DNA of 37,617 bases from Geoglobus sp. (lineage in GTDB: Archaea > Halobacteriota > Archaeoglobi > Archaeoglobales > Archaeoglobaceae), in the NCBI GenBank assembly GCA_015522195.1, contig WAMS01000081.1, forward strand, positions 1 to 37,617, read 5' to 3'. The stretch's first letter is position 1. Every line of letters begins with the position of its first letter. The notes under the pieces were generated by a model. That model saw only the letters and a list, made by a program, of their open reading frames with translations. It was not told where the DNA came from and did not search any database. This document shows positions 15,786 to 22,689 of the stretch, piece by piece. Both the position numbers and the translations under genes were made by a program.

Positions 15786-16079
15786 ATGGGCGAAGCGGAG
15801 AATAGAGATGAAATAAAAATCGGCAATAGGGTTTTTAAAGTCCAAAAATTGAGTGGCTATCGATTGCTAAAAATTTTGGGTCAAGCTGATAAAGATGCTG
15901 CTGACATGTACAGAGATCTGATTCTTGCATGTGTGCCAGAGTTGACAAAAGAAGAGGTTGAAGAATTCCCACCAGAAGTATTTCTAAAACTCGGTGTTGA
16001 GCTGTTCAAGCTTCATCAAGGTGGTCTCAAGGGTTTTCGGGAATTGGCGGAGGATTTAGCAAAATTAGGCGTGAAGTAG
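15786..16079 (+). CDS. Virus tail assembly chaperone G-like protein
   Basis: A 97-aa protein resembling the first product (G) of tailed-virus tail assembly chaperones. It has a short beta N-terminus (EIKIGNRVFKVQKLSGYR) then helices, with the proline-bearing CVPELTKEEVEEFPPEVFLKL segment common in these proteins. I chose ATG at 15786 because it is about 24 nt from a TATA element (leaderless); ATG 15774 is the alternative. The slippery heptamer at 16031-16037 lies near its end, with a -1 frame that stays open for 87 codons beyond. That architecture (G, then GT by frameshift) is the diagnostic feature. It belongs to the provirus remnant; with capsid and tape-measure genes absent, it is probably non-functional or repurposed. 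Confidence 0.65.
   Translation: MGEAENRDEIKIGNRVFKVQKLSGYRLLKILGQADKDAADMYRDLILACVPELTKEEVEEFPPEVFLKLGVELFKLHQGGLKGFRELAEDLAKLGVK
16031..16037 (+). promoter_or_regulatory. Programmed -1 frameshift site GGGTTTT
   Basis: A perfect X XXY YYZ heptamer in the correct phase. The chaperone codons read G GGT TTT, and slipping back one base re-pairs both tRNAs (GGG, TTT). The zero frame stops 40 nt later at TAG 16077-16079, and the -1 frame is open from before this point to 16297. No downstream hairpin is obvious by eye. Confidence 0.6.
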
Positions 16080-16297
16080 AAGATGAGCTTGAACTTTACT
16101 TTCTTGCTTTGTCTCTCCACATGGATATTGATGAGATCAAAAGATGGCCTCTTGAAAAACAAATAAAATGGCTAATTGTTTTAGAGCTGATGACTCCACA
16201 TGTGAAACCAGAAACACCTAACATCTCAGATATCTTTCTACCAAAGAAGAGTGGAAGAACTTTTGTCAAGCAGGGAGATAAGATTGTGATGCTATGA
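16037..16297 (+). CDS. Tail assembly chaperone T extension (GT after -1 frameshift)
   Basis: The -1 frame after the slippery site encodes an 86-residue helical extension. It starts SGIGGGFSKIRREVEDELEL and continues through YFLALSLHMDIDEIKRWPLE; the tryptophan-proline-leucine step after a helix is typical of T domains. The combined G-T product would be about 170 aa. In tailed viruses G and GT bind the tape-measure protein and recruit tail-tube subunits. An independent start at TTG 16109 would lack a ribosome-binding site and most of the first helix, so frameshift expression fits better. No tape-measure gene follows. Confidence 0.55.
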   Translation, partial: SGIGGGFSKIRREVEDELELYFLALSLHMDIDEIKRWPLEKQIKWLIVLELMTPHVKPETPNISDIFLPKKSGRTFVKQGDKIVML

Positions 16298-16389
16298 ATC
16301 CTATCTCTATAGTTGTAGTTCATTTGATAGTGTATTCGGAGAGAATTTTGGAATAAACTTACGCATGTGTTTTATCCTTAATTCATCTT

Positions 16390-16655
16390 TCAAATGAATG
16401 AAGCTCCAATCTCTTTTATAGTCATCCTGATAGCCAGTATAGTTTTATGGAGCTCGGAATAACTGTATTTCGATGTATATTCGTTTATATAAATAATTAT
16501 GTCATCAAGATCACAAAAGTAACACCAGTGCTCAGAAAATCGATTCAATCTCTGTTCCATGCTTTTTGTATACTTGTCAGAATTTCCAGTGAGCTTTAAA
16601 TTTCTGATGATATTGACAACATCTTCCTCAGACCAAGAAACGGGAGAAAAACCAG
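16390..16655 (-). pseudogene. Integrase C-part remnant (SSV-type partition), truncated
   Basis: On the minus strand a frame runs without a stop out of the 3' half of tRNA-Thr, where it reads AAGSNPAGGSG, and continues for about 88 codons. The protein has the look of a tyrosine-recombinase core-binding domain: SWSEEDVVNIIRNLKL, YTKSMEQRLNRFSEH, then DDIIIYINEYTSKYSYSELH and a final helix. It stops at 16390, before any catalytic domain with its R, H and Y residues. SSV-type archaeal integrases carry the attachment site inside the 5' part of their gene, so integration leaves exactly such an in-frame fusion to the host tRNA. The missing rest was probably deleted along with most of the provirus. 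Confidence 0.55.
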
Positions 16656-16729
16656 AGCCGCCGGCGGGATTCGAACCCGCGGCCTGGTGATTACAAGTCA
16701 CCCGCTCTGACCAGCTGAGCTACGGCGGC
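16656..16729 (-). tRNA. tRNA-Thr (TGT anticodon)
   Basis: A complete cloverleaf of 74 nt on the minus strand. The acceptor stem is GCCGCCG with CGGCGGC and discriminator T, followed by the D-arm TAGCTCAGCTGG, the anticodon arm GGTGA-CTTGTAA-TCACC with anticodon TGT, and the T-arm with GGTTCGAATCC. CCA is not encoded and no intron is present. A TATA-like CTTAAATTC at 16755-16763 on the minus strand is at the right distance for its promoter. The 3' end abuts the integrase remnant, so it probably served as attachment site. Confidence 0.97.
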
Positions 16730-16822
16730 AGCAAAACCCACTATTACGATTTGAATTTAAGCATTGTGGTTTCTCAGGATTCATTCAAGAACTGTTATAA
16801 ACCCCTTTTGATGACAGGCTCT

Positions 16823-17821
16823 GTGCATGGAGACATTTTCGAGATGTATCTTTCAAAGGGAATGAAAGTTCTGGATTTTGCCTCCAATCTGAATCCATTC
16901 CCACCGAGAGATCTGAAGGAAAAGATAATCTCCTCCATTGAAAACTCCTTTTTCTATCCTCAAAACAATTACAGCACGCTTGTGGATACGATTTCTTCAT
17001 CGACAGGATGGGAGAGGGAGAATGTGGTATTCGGAAATGGATCAATTGAGCTCATAGAGTTCTTTTTCAGAATGCTCAAAAGAGATGTCGCAATAGTTCA
17101 GCCAACCTTTACAGAATACGAGAGATTTGCAGGAATTCAAGGTTTGAGGGTTACCCACCTCAAATGGGATATTGATGAGATCATCCATTTTGTCAGAGAA
17201 AGAGAGCCTGAAGCTCTTGTAATTTGCAATCCAAACAACCCAACAGGAGAATTTTTCAGAAAGCATGAGATGTTGGAGATGTCCGAGTGCTGCATTTCAT
17301 CAGAAACCAAGTTCATGGTGGATCAGGCTTTCATGGATTTTGTTAAACCTCACGATGTCCATGCATTTCAGATAAGGTCTCTCACAAAAATTCTCGGAGT
17401 TCCCGGGCTGAGATTTGGGTACGGCTTTTTTCCTGATGATTACGGAAGGTTATTTCATGAAACGAGAATGCCATGGAATGTAAATGGCATAGCAAAGGCT
17501 GTGGCTGAGGAGTACCTTCCAAGGCTCAGGGCCATATCCAGATATGTCAGAAAAAGAATATCGAAGGAAAGAGATCATTTAAAAAAAGGACTCAGAAGTC
17601 TTGGAATCGCCTCAACAGGAAAGGCAAATTTTTTGCTGTGCCACAGCATCCACAAAGCCGATGAAATTTTCCGTTTTCTTGAAAAGAAGGGAATAATAAT
17701 ACGAAAATGCAGTGATTTCAGAGGTCTTACAGATAACCACTTCAGAGTTGCTGTGAGAAAAAGAAATGAAAACAGGATCCTTCTAAAAAGCTTAGAGGTA
17801 TTTGTTCAGGAAAATTCCTAA
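16823..17821 (+). CDS. PLP-dependent aminotransferase, CobD/HisC-like
   Basis: Fold-type I PLP enzyme resembling threonine-phosphate decarboxylase (CobD, aminopropanol arm of cobamide synthesis) and histidinol-phosphate aminotransferase. Features are the N-terminal VHGDIFE (CobD proteins begin with a HGG segment), DFASNLNPF, FGNGSIELI, ICNPNNPTGEF, VDQAF (pyridine-nitrogen aspartate), and SLTKILGVPGLRFGYG with the Schiff-base lysine. The length (about 332 aa) fits. The TATA box TTATAA at 16795 is about 26 nt before GTG 16823, supporting a leaderless start there; ATG 16811 is the alternative. The 3' end overlaps the convergent MTA phosphorylase gene by 30 nt. CobD is my preferred reading, with HisC activity as the main alternative. 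Confidence 0.78.
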   Translation: MHGDIFEMYLSKGMKVLDFASNLNPFPPRDLKEKIISSIENSFFYPQNNYSTLVDTISSSTGWERENVVFGNGSIELIEFFFRMLKRDVAIVQPTFTEYERFAGIQGLRVTHLKWDIDEIIHFVREREPEALVICNPNNPTGEFFRKHEMLEMSECCISSETKFMVDQAFMDFVKPHDVHAFQIRSLTKILGVPGLRFGYGFFPDDYGRLFHETRMPWNVNGIAKAVAEEYLPRLRAISRYVRKRISKERDHLKKGLRSLGIASTGKANFLLCHSIHKADEIFRFLEKKGIIIRKCSDFRGLTDNHFRVAVRKRNENRILLKSLEVFVQENS

Positions 17822-18640
17822 GGTTTTTCTTGTATCCTCTGTTATTTTATCGGGGCTTGTTGTTATGGCAAATTTAAGAGCTTCACTGCATTCACACTCC
17901 CTTTTTTCAGGCAATGATGGGATCAGCTTTCTCAGGATTTTCTTGACATTCTCCTCATTCTTTGCAGCATTTTCGAGCACGGTCTTCACATCAACAGGCT
18001 CATCCTTCCACACATCGTAATCTGTTATTGTCGCAATTGTAAGATAGCACATCTCAGTCTCCCTTGCAAGCTTTGCCTCAGGCAAGGCTGTCATGCCAAT
18101 GATGTCAAATCCGAGCTGTCTGTAAACGTTCGACTCTGCCTTTGTTGAAAACTGAGGGCCTTCGATGCAGACGTATGTACCTTTCGGATGGTAATCAATC
18201 CCAAGGTTTTCGAGCACGTCAATCGCTGCTTCTCTCATCTCGCTGCAGAACGGATCGGCCATTCCAACATGAACGACGACATCTTCAAAAAATGTGTCCT
18301 TCCTGTGCTTGGTTCTGTCGTAAATTTGATCCGGGATTACTATGTCAAGGGGTTTGAGCTCTTCTTTCAGAGATCCTACAGCGGCAACGCTTACAATTCT
18401 GCTCACTCCAATCTTTCTGAGAGCATATATGTTTGCTCTGTATGGAACATGCGTTGGAGAGTAAACATGCCCCCTTCCATGTCTGGGCAGGAATGCAACA
18501 TTTCTTCCTTCAAACTCCCCTACCAGTAATCTGTCAGATGGCTTTCCGAATGGTGTGTCAACATCCACCTCTTTCACGTTTTCAAAGGCATCGCTGTCAT
18601 AAACTCCTGTCCCGCCAATAATAGCTATCTCAGCCTTCAT
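17792..18640 (-). CDS. mtnP: S-methyl-5'-thioadenosine phosphorylase
   Basis: Cleaves methylthioadenosine with phosphate to adenine and methylthioribose-1-phosphate, recycling the by-product of polyamine synthesis. The protein has 282 aa. The N-terminal IIGGTGVYDSD, phosphate-site PRHGRGHVYSP with PYRANIYAL, IEGPQFSTKAES, GMTALPEAKLARE, and TITDYDVW (the purine-binding aspartates that separate MTA phosphorylase from PNP) are all present. Its start overlaps the upstream phosphoribosyltransferase gene by 4 nt (ATGA type), so the two are co-translated. That fits adenine released here being recaptured as AMP. The last 30 nt overlap the convergent aminotransferase gene. Confidence 0.94.
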   Translation of the reverse strand: MKAEIAIIGGTGVYDSDAFENVKEVDVDTPFGKPSDRLLVGEFEGRNVAFLPRHGRGHVYSPTHVPYRANIYALRKIGVSRIVSVAAVGSLKEELKPLDIVIPDQIYDRTKHRKDTFFEDVVVHVGMADPFCSEMREAAIDVLENLGIDYHPKGTYVCIEGPQFSTKAESNVYRQLGFDIIGMTALPEAKLARETEMCYLTIATITDYDVWKDEPVDVKTVLENAAKNEENVKKILRKLIPSLPEKRECECSEALKFAITTSPDKITEDTRKTLGIFLNKYL

Positions 18641-19341
18641 TCTTTCAGCCTCCAGAATACCTTGTCATCCTTAACAATTCTCTCGACAATACTCCTTCTT
18701 TCCATCTCACTCAGAATTTCAAAAAATCTCCGGGGCTGGGCGATTTCAAGGTAAATCGGATCGATCTGGTGGTACTCATACAGACCCCACTTTATGTCCC
18801 ACTCTCCCCACAGCTTTTCCTTATCCTTAGCAAGGAGCCTTGATATGAGCTCAACCATGTCCTCTATGAAGTTCCACGGGAAAACAACCCATGCCCACTC
18901 CTCCATGTACTCTCCGAAGTAATCGGGGGTGAAGCGTGATGTATAGAGAAGCTGAAGAGTGGCAGTTTTGACCTCCCTTGCATCATTCTCCTCTACATGC
19001 TCCTTTGCCCTCATGAGACTCTTTCCTGTATCGGCAATATCATCAACAATCAGCACCCTCTTCTCCGTAACGCTGTCTTCAGGCAGTGGATACTTTATCT
19101 TCACCTCACCGCTCTGCTTTGCGGTGCCAACATAATGCTCTATTTTGAGGCTTGTCAGATCGTCAAGACCGAGAAGATCGCAAAGAACTCTTCCAGCAAA
19201 CCATCCACCTCTTGCAAGAGCAACGATTATTTCAGGCTCAAAGCCATCCTCCTTAACCTGCTCGGCAACCCTTCTGCACAGACCATCCATGTACTCCCAG
19301 TTTGTTACAACGCACTTGAACTTGTCAGGAAACGCATCCAT
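18637..19341 (-). CDS. Phosphoribosyltransferase, purine-salvage type
   Basis: A 234-aa enzyme of the type I phosphoribosyltransferase fold. The PRPP-binding loop is VLIVDDIADTGKS (about residues 95-107), with IIVALARGGWFAGRVL as the diphosphate loop region. The last 60 residues form an extension (QPRRFFEILSEMERRSIVER and on) that looks like a small winged-helix. The base could be adenine, hypoxanthine, guanine or xanthine. Overlap with mtnP, which releases adenine, favours adenine or a related base, but this is inference. Translation starts at ATG 19341 behind a GGTGATAGG site, with a TATA-like element around 19375-19381. It faces away from the CBS-ParB gene at 19428. Confidence 0.85.
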   Translation of the reverse strand: MDAFPDKFKCVVTNWEYMDGLCRRVAEQVKEDGFEPEIIVALARGGWFAGRVLCDLLGLDDLTSLKIEHYVGTAKQSGEVKIKYPLPEDSVTEKRVLIVDDIADTGKSLMRAKEHVEENDAREVKTATLQLLYTSRFTPDYFGEYMEEWAWVVFPWNFIEDMVELISRLLAKDKEKLWGEWDIKWGLYEYHQIDPIYLEIAQPRRFFEILSEMERRSIVERIVKDDKVFWRLKE

Positions 19342-19427
19342 CCTATCACCCTCCCATACTGCAATTTCAACGATTTAACACTTCCGATAAGAAACTAAAT
19401 ATACACCACCCTTCCGTATACAAACCT

Positions 19428-20207
19428 GTGAAGCAGAAGGTAGCAGACTACATGACAAGAAACGTCATAACACTCACCCCTGAAAGCACAGTTGATGATG
19501 CCATAAAAATTATAGAAAAGACCGGACATGATGGGTTCCCTGTTGTGGAGAAAGATGGAACCCTTGTCGGATACATCTCATCCTTGGATCTTCTGAAAAA
19601 AGATCTTAAAACCAGGATTGGGGAAGTCATGACCAGATCTCTTTATGTGGCCAGAGAGTACATGGACCTCAAGGATGCTGCAAGGGTGATGTTCAGAACC
19701 GGTCATTCTAAGCTCCCGGTTGTTGATGAAAATGGGAAGATCAAGGGAATAATCACCAACACCGACATAATACGAAGCCAGATTGAAAGAGCAGACCCTA
19801 CAAAGGTAAAAAAGCTCAAAGAGACCATCGAGAAAGTCCATGGGACTGAAATCAGAACCTACAATGGCAGGGTTCCAATTGACAGGCTTATACCAACTCA
19901 GACCAAGATCTTTGCCGATGAGCTCAGAGGGAGGGTCTATGAGATAAAGAGAGGTCTGGCAGAACCGATTATAGTTATAAAAAAGAATGGGAATTATTAC
20001 CTTGTTGATGGCCATCACAGGGTTGTTGCTGCGAAGAAGCTTGGCATAGATGAGCTTGAAGCTTACATTCTTGAAGTTCCGGATAATGTTGAACTTGGCA
20101 TGGAAAAGCTTGTAAAGAAAAAAGGTATCAGGTCAATCAAAGATATTGAGGTAATTGAAGACACACCCCATCCACTGGTTGAGATTACATTCAAGAATTC
20201 AAAGTGA
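19428..20207 (+). CDS. CBS-pair protein fused to a ParB/Srx-fold domain, free-serine-kinase-like
   Basis: A 259-aa protein. Residues 1-125 hold two CBS motifs (VADYMTRNVITLTPESTVDD and IGEVMTRSLYV, each with a GHxxxPVV segment), which bind adenine nucleotides. Residues about 145-235 form a ParB/Srx-type domain with VPIDRLIPTQ, a PIIVIKKNG strand and the signature LVDGHHRVVAAKKLG. Archaeal members of this fold include the ADP-dependent free serine kinase SerK of Thermococcus, which shares the DGHHR block. No partner or DNA-binding helix-turn-helix is present, so chromosome partitioning is unlikely. Start is GTG 19428, about 26 nt from a TATA box (leaderless). It is coupled to hisE, whose start overlaps its stop. 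Confidence 0.75.
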   Translation: MKQKVADYMTRNVITLTPESTVDDAIKIIEKTGHDGFPVVEKDGTLVGYISSLDLLKKDLKTRIGEVMTRSLYVAREYMDLKDAARVMFRTGHSKLPVVDENGKIKGIITNTDIIRSQIERADPTKVKKLKETIEKVHGTEIRTYNGRVPIDRLIPTQTKIFADELRGRVYEIKRGLAEPIIVIKKNGNYYLVDGHHRVVAAKKLGIDELEAYILEVPDNVELGMEKLVKKKGIRSIKDIEVIEDTPHPLVEITFKNSK

Positions 20208-20212
20208 TTGAA

Positions 20213-20491
20213 ATGCTGGATGAGCTTTTTGAGGTGATAGAGGAGAGGAAGAGATACCCAAGTGAAAACTCATACACAGCCAGACTTATCTACCATGACA
20301 GGGGAATAAACGGAATTCTTGAAAAAATGGGAGAGGAGTTCACAGAGCTTCTGCTGGCTGTTAAAGATGGCAGAAAAAATGAGATAATTCATGAAACTGC
20401 AGATTTAATGTACCACATACTTGTAATGCTTTCCGCTCTTGAAATAAGGCTGGAGGAGATTTATGATGAACTCCGAAGGAGGAGAAGGTAA
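20213..20491 (+). CDS. hisE: Phosphoribosyl-ATP pyrophosphohydrolase
   Basis: Second step of histidine biosynthesis: hydrolyses phosphoribosyl-ATP to phosphoribosyl-AMP. The protein is the stand-alone HisE form (92 aa), an all-alpha MazG-related fold. Motifs are NSYTARLIYHDRG, LEKMGEEFTELLLAVKDG (the EExxE-type magnesium site) and HETADLMYHILVML (ExxD). ATG 20213 has a GTGA site 5 nt upstream; the GTG at 20204, overlapping the preceding stop, is an alternative. HisI is not in the window. The gene lies in a tight run CBS-ParB, hisE, SRP19, methyltransferase. Confidence 0.93.
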   Translation: MLDELFEVIEERKRYPSENSYTARLIYHDRGINGILEKMGEEFTELLLAVKDGRKNEIIHETADLMYHILVMLSALEIRLEEIYDELRRRRR

Positions 20492-20495
20492 TTAC

Positions 20496-20756
20496 GTGAT
20501 CTGGACGGTCAATCTTGACAGAAAAAAAAGCAGAAATGAAGGCAGAAGAATTCCCAGAAGGTTTGCAGTTCCCAATGTCAGAATTGAGGAGATGGCAAAG
20601 GCATGTGAAGCTCTCGGGTTGAGGTATGAGGTGGAGAAGAAGAAATACCCGAGATGCTGGTGGGAAGATGGGGGCCGGATTAGGGTGGAAAGAAGAATGA
20701 AAAAAACCGAGTTAATGATAAAGCTTGCAGAAAAGATCAGGGAAATAAGGGAATGA
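20496..20756 (+). CDS. srp19: Signal recognition particle 19-kDa protein
   Basis: SRP19, 86 aa. It binds helices 6 and 8 of 7S RNA and helps SRP54 bind; it is found only in archaea and eukaryotes. The sequence has the expected VIWTVNLDRKKSRNEGRRIP start, RRFAVPNVRIEEMAKACEAL, and WWEDGGRIRVER. I chose GTG 20496 (VIWTVN) because GGAGGAGAAGG lies just upstream and homologues begin here; a longer start at 20463 would overlap hisE by 29 nt. It overlaps the following methyltransferase start by 4 nt (ATGA). Confidence 0.95.
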   Translation: MIWTVNLDRKKSRNEGRRIPRRFAVPNVRIEEMAKACEALGLRYEVEKKKYPRCWWEDGGRIRVERRMKKTELMIKLAEKIREIRE

Positions 20757-21733
20757 AGCTTATATTTTATTTGAGTGGAGATTTTGAGGAACTTGCAGAA
20801 ATTGAGGCTGAAACCTTTTTTGAAATCTTCGGTGGAAGGACAGTTGAAAAGGGCAGTCAGATAGCTGTGGGAGAGTGCTCTGATGAGATCTTAAATCATT
20901 TAAGCAAATTCGGTCTGATTCATGAGGTAAGCAAGCATCTGTTCTCGTGCAGATCGTTGAAAGAGCTTGAAGATGAATTTCACAATCTGAAAATTCCGGA
21001 AGGAAAGATATGTGTAAGGGTGAAGAACATTGGAAGAAAAAAGGTAGATTCAATGAAGCTTGAGAGGGAGCTCGGAGCCATACTGTGGAGAAGGGGTGCA
21101 GAAATAAGTGTTTCCAGGCCTCAGCATGTAATCAGAGTATATTTTTCAGACAGAATTCATGCCGGATTGCTCATTCGTGAAACCAACAGAAAGCAGTTTC
21201 TTCTGAGAAGACCGGATTTGAAACCATTCTTCCGGCCCGGAGCGATTCTGCCCAGAATTGCGAGAAGTCTTGTGAACACTGCAGGGATAAAAGAAGGAAT
21301 CCTCCTTGACCCAATGTGTGGAACAGGCACAATTTTGATTGAAGCGGGTTTGATGGGTCTTGAGTTCATCGGTTTTGAGGCTTACAGGAAAATAGCTGAT
21401 GGCTGTGCTGTAAATCTGAAATACTACGGTCTTCCTGCAAACGTTATGGCTGGGGACGTGAGGAAAATGTGTCTGAAGGATGAGGTGGTTGATGGAATTG
21501 TTACGGATTTCCCGTATCTACAGTCCACAAAGACCCTCGGCGAGATTCACGAGCTTTACACTCTTGCGTTTCAGGAATTTGAACGAGTTGTGAAAAGAAA
21601 AAAGAGAATCATTTTTCTGACTAATCTCGATGTCGATGAGCTTGCATCGGAGCATTTCTGTGTAGAGCACAAAATTCATCAGAAGTTGCATAAAAGTCTT
21701 ACAAGACGGATTTATATTTGCAGAAAACGCTGA
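20753..21733 (+). CDS. tRNA (guanine-10-N2) methyltransferase, THUMP type (Trm11/Trm-G10)
   Basis: A 326-aa enzyme expected to make m2G/m2,2G at position 10 of tRNA. The first half (to about residue 150) contains a THUMP RNA-binding domain, here weakly conserved. The methyltransferase half has motif I LLDPMCGTGTILIEA and a motif IV reading TDFPYLQS. The usual DPPY is replaced by DFPY, retaining the aspartate, proline and tyrosine used for exocyclic amino methylation. The acidic residue after motif I is in IGFEAYRKI. It starts within the srp19 stop, so it is translationally coupled. Confidence 0.87.
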   Translation: MKLIFYLSGDFEELAEIEAETFFEIFGGRTVEKGSQIAVGECSDEILNHLSKFGLIHEVSKHLFSCRSLKELEDEFHNLKIPEGKICVRVKNIGRKKVDSMKLERELGAILWRRGAEISVSRPQHVIRVYFSDRIHAGLLIRETNRKQFLLRRPDLKPFFRPGAILPRIARSLVNTAGIKEGILLDPMCGTGTILIEAGLMGLEFIGFEAYRKIADGCAVNLKYYGLPANVMAGDVRKMCLKDEVVDGIVTDFPYLQSTKTLGEIHELYTLAFQEFERVVKRKKRIIFLTNLDVDELASEHFCVEHKIHQKLHKSLTRRIYICRKR

Positions 21734-21753
21734 ATTGTTTTTGGTTTGAAAGC

Positions 21754-21767
21754 AGCAGAGATCTGCT
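21754..21767. promoter_or_regulatory. 14-bp inverted repeat upstream of the DMT transporter promoter
   Basis: AGCAGA-GA-TCTGCT is a perfect 6-2-6 inverted repeat. It ends about 5 bp before the TATA-like TTATTTAAA (21773-21781), which is 25-28 nt ahead of the transporter GTG at 21805. The position just upstream of the BRE/TATA region suits an activator or a repressor. Confidence 0.4.
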
Positions 21768-21804
21768 TCGAATTATTTAAATTGCGTATCCTTCAATTCG
21801 TTGT

Positions 21805-22638
21805 GTGGAAGGTCTGCTGTATGCTTTTGCTGCATCGATATTCTGGGGAATAAATGGAATATTACTCAGGGTAGGGCTGGAGAGAGAGGACGTTCTCTCA
21901 TCTACAATGACGGTCATGCTCACAGGATCATTTTTAACGTTTCTTGTTTCCCTGAATGATCTCAGCACAACCTCTTTCCATCCAGACAAGGTTATTTTTT
22001 TGATTGCTGCAGGCTTTATCTCATATTTCATCGCCAGGGCCGTCATATACAGATCCATTCCCATAGTCGGTTCTTCGAGGGCCTACTCAGCATCATCAAC
22101 AAGAATCCTCTTTTCAGCCATGCTCGGGGTTTTAATCCTGAAAGAGGAGATGAATCTCCTTGTTTTATCCGGAACACTGCTGATGGTTTCAGGACTCTAC
22201 ATCTTCACAACAGAAGAAATCAATGTACGGGAATTTGGGATTTCTGTTGCTGGTGGATTCCTTTTTGGGATTTCAACACTCCTGATAAAACTCGGAATGC
22301 TTGAAAGTGTGTTCATAAGCCTCACCATCGCCACATTTTCGGGATTTATTTTTCTGGCCTTTTTCTGCATTCTGACAGGAAGATTTCGTCTTGTTAAAAA
22401 CAGGCACATCTTTTTTTCATCCATCACTCTTACATCGGGAAATGTCCTTTTTTACTACTCACTCAAAATGTCCCCACTGGTAATTGCGATTCCGGTATCG
22501 AATCTCTATCCTCTGATAACTGCGTTTATCGGTTATTTTGCGATAAGAGATCTTGAAAAATCAGGATTAAAAACACTAATTGCATCTCTTGTTACTGTTT
22601 CCGGTTCGGTTCTGGTTTCTGTAGGCTACTTTCAGTGA
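21805..22638 (+). CDS. EamA-family (DMT superfamily) transporter
   Basis: Second carrier of this superfamily in the window, 277 aa, about ten helices in two repeats. The first EamA repeat runs from AFAASIFWGINGILLRVGLE to VLILKEEMNLLVLSGTLLMV. The second runs from ISVAGGFLFGISTLLIKLGM to AIRDLEKSGLKTLIASLVTV. It differs clearly from the one at 9603 and is not a recent duplicate. GTG 21805 is about 28 nt from a TATA element, so the mRNA is probably leaderless. It stands alone between the methyltransferase and DUF2284 genes. The substrate is unknown. Confidence 0.83.
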   Translation: MEGLLYAFAASIFWGINGILLRVGLEREDVLSSTMTVMLTGSFLTFLVSLNDLSTTSFHPDKVIFLIAAGFISYFIARAVIYRSIPIVGSSRAYSASSTRILFSAMLGVLILKEEMNLLVLSGTLLMVSGLYIFTTEEINVREFGISVAGGFLFGISTLLIKLGMLESVFISLTIATFSGFIFLAFFCILTGRFRLVKNRHIFFSSITLTSGNVLFYYSLKMSPLVIAIPVSNLYPLITAFIGYFAIRDLEKSGLKTLIASLVTVSGSVLVSVGYFQ

Positions 22639-22689
22639 ACAAAACAGGGAAACCATCATTTTTAAATATGAAATTGTGAATATTAAACC

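Larger units (their letters stand above)
14976..16655. mobile_element. Degraded provirus remnant at a tRNA-Thr gene
   Basis: About 1.7 kb inserted at the 3' side of tRNA-Thr. The content is a truncated integrase whose reading frame emerges from the tRNA gene, a tail-assembly-chaperone G/GT pair with a -1 slippery site, a possible tail-protein C-terminus before it, and a RelE-type toxin-antitoxin pair on the opposite strand. The order tail protein then chaperone matches tailed viruses, but capsid, terminase, tape-measure and the integrase catalytic domain are gone. No second copy of the tRNA 3' end is visible near 14976, so the distal att site is lost or outside the window. Confidence 0.65.

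Noticed and set aside
16656-16701. Integrase frame starting at an ATG inside the tRNA gene as an intact CDS
   Set aside because: The codons read the tRNA itself. The real gene start was on the other side of the attachment site and is missing, so only a remnant is annotated.
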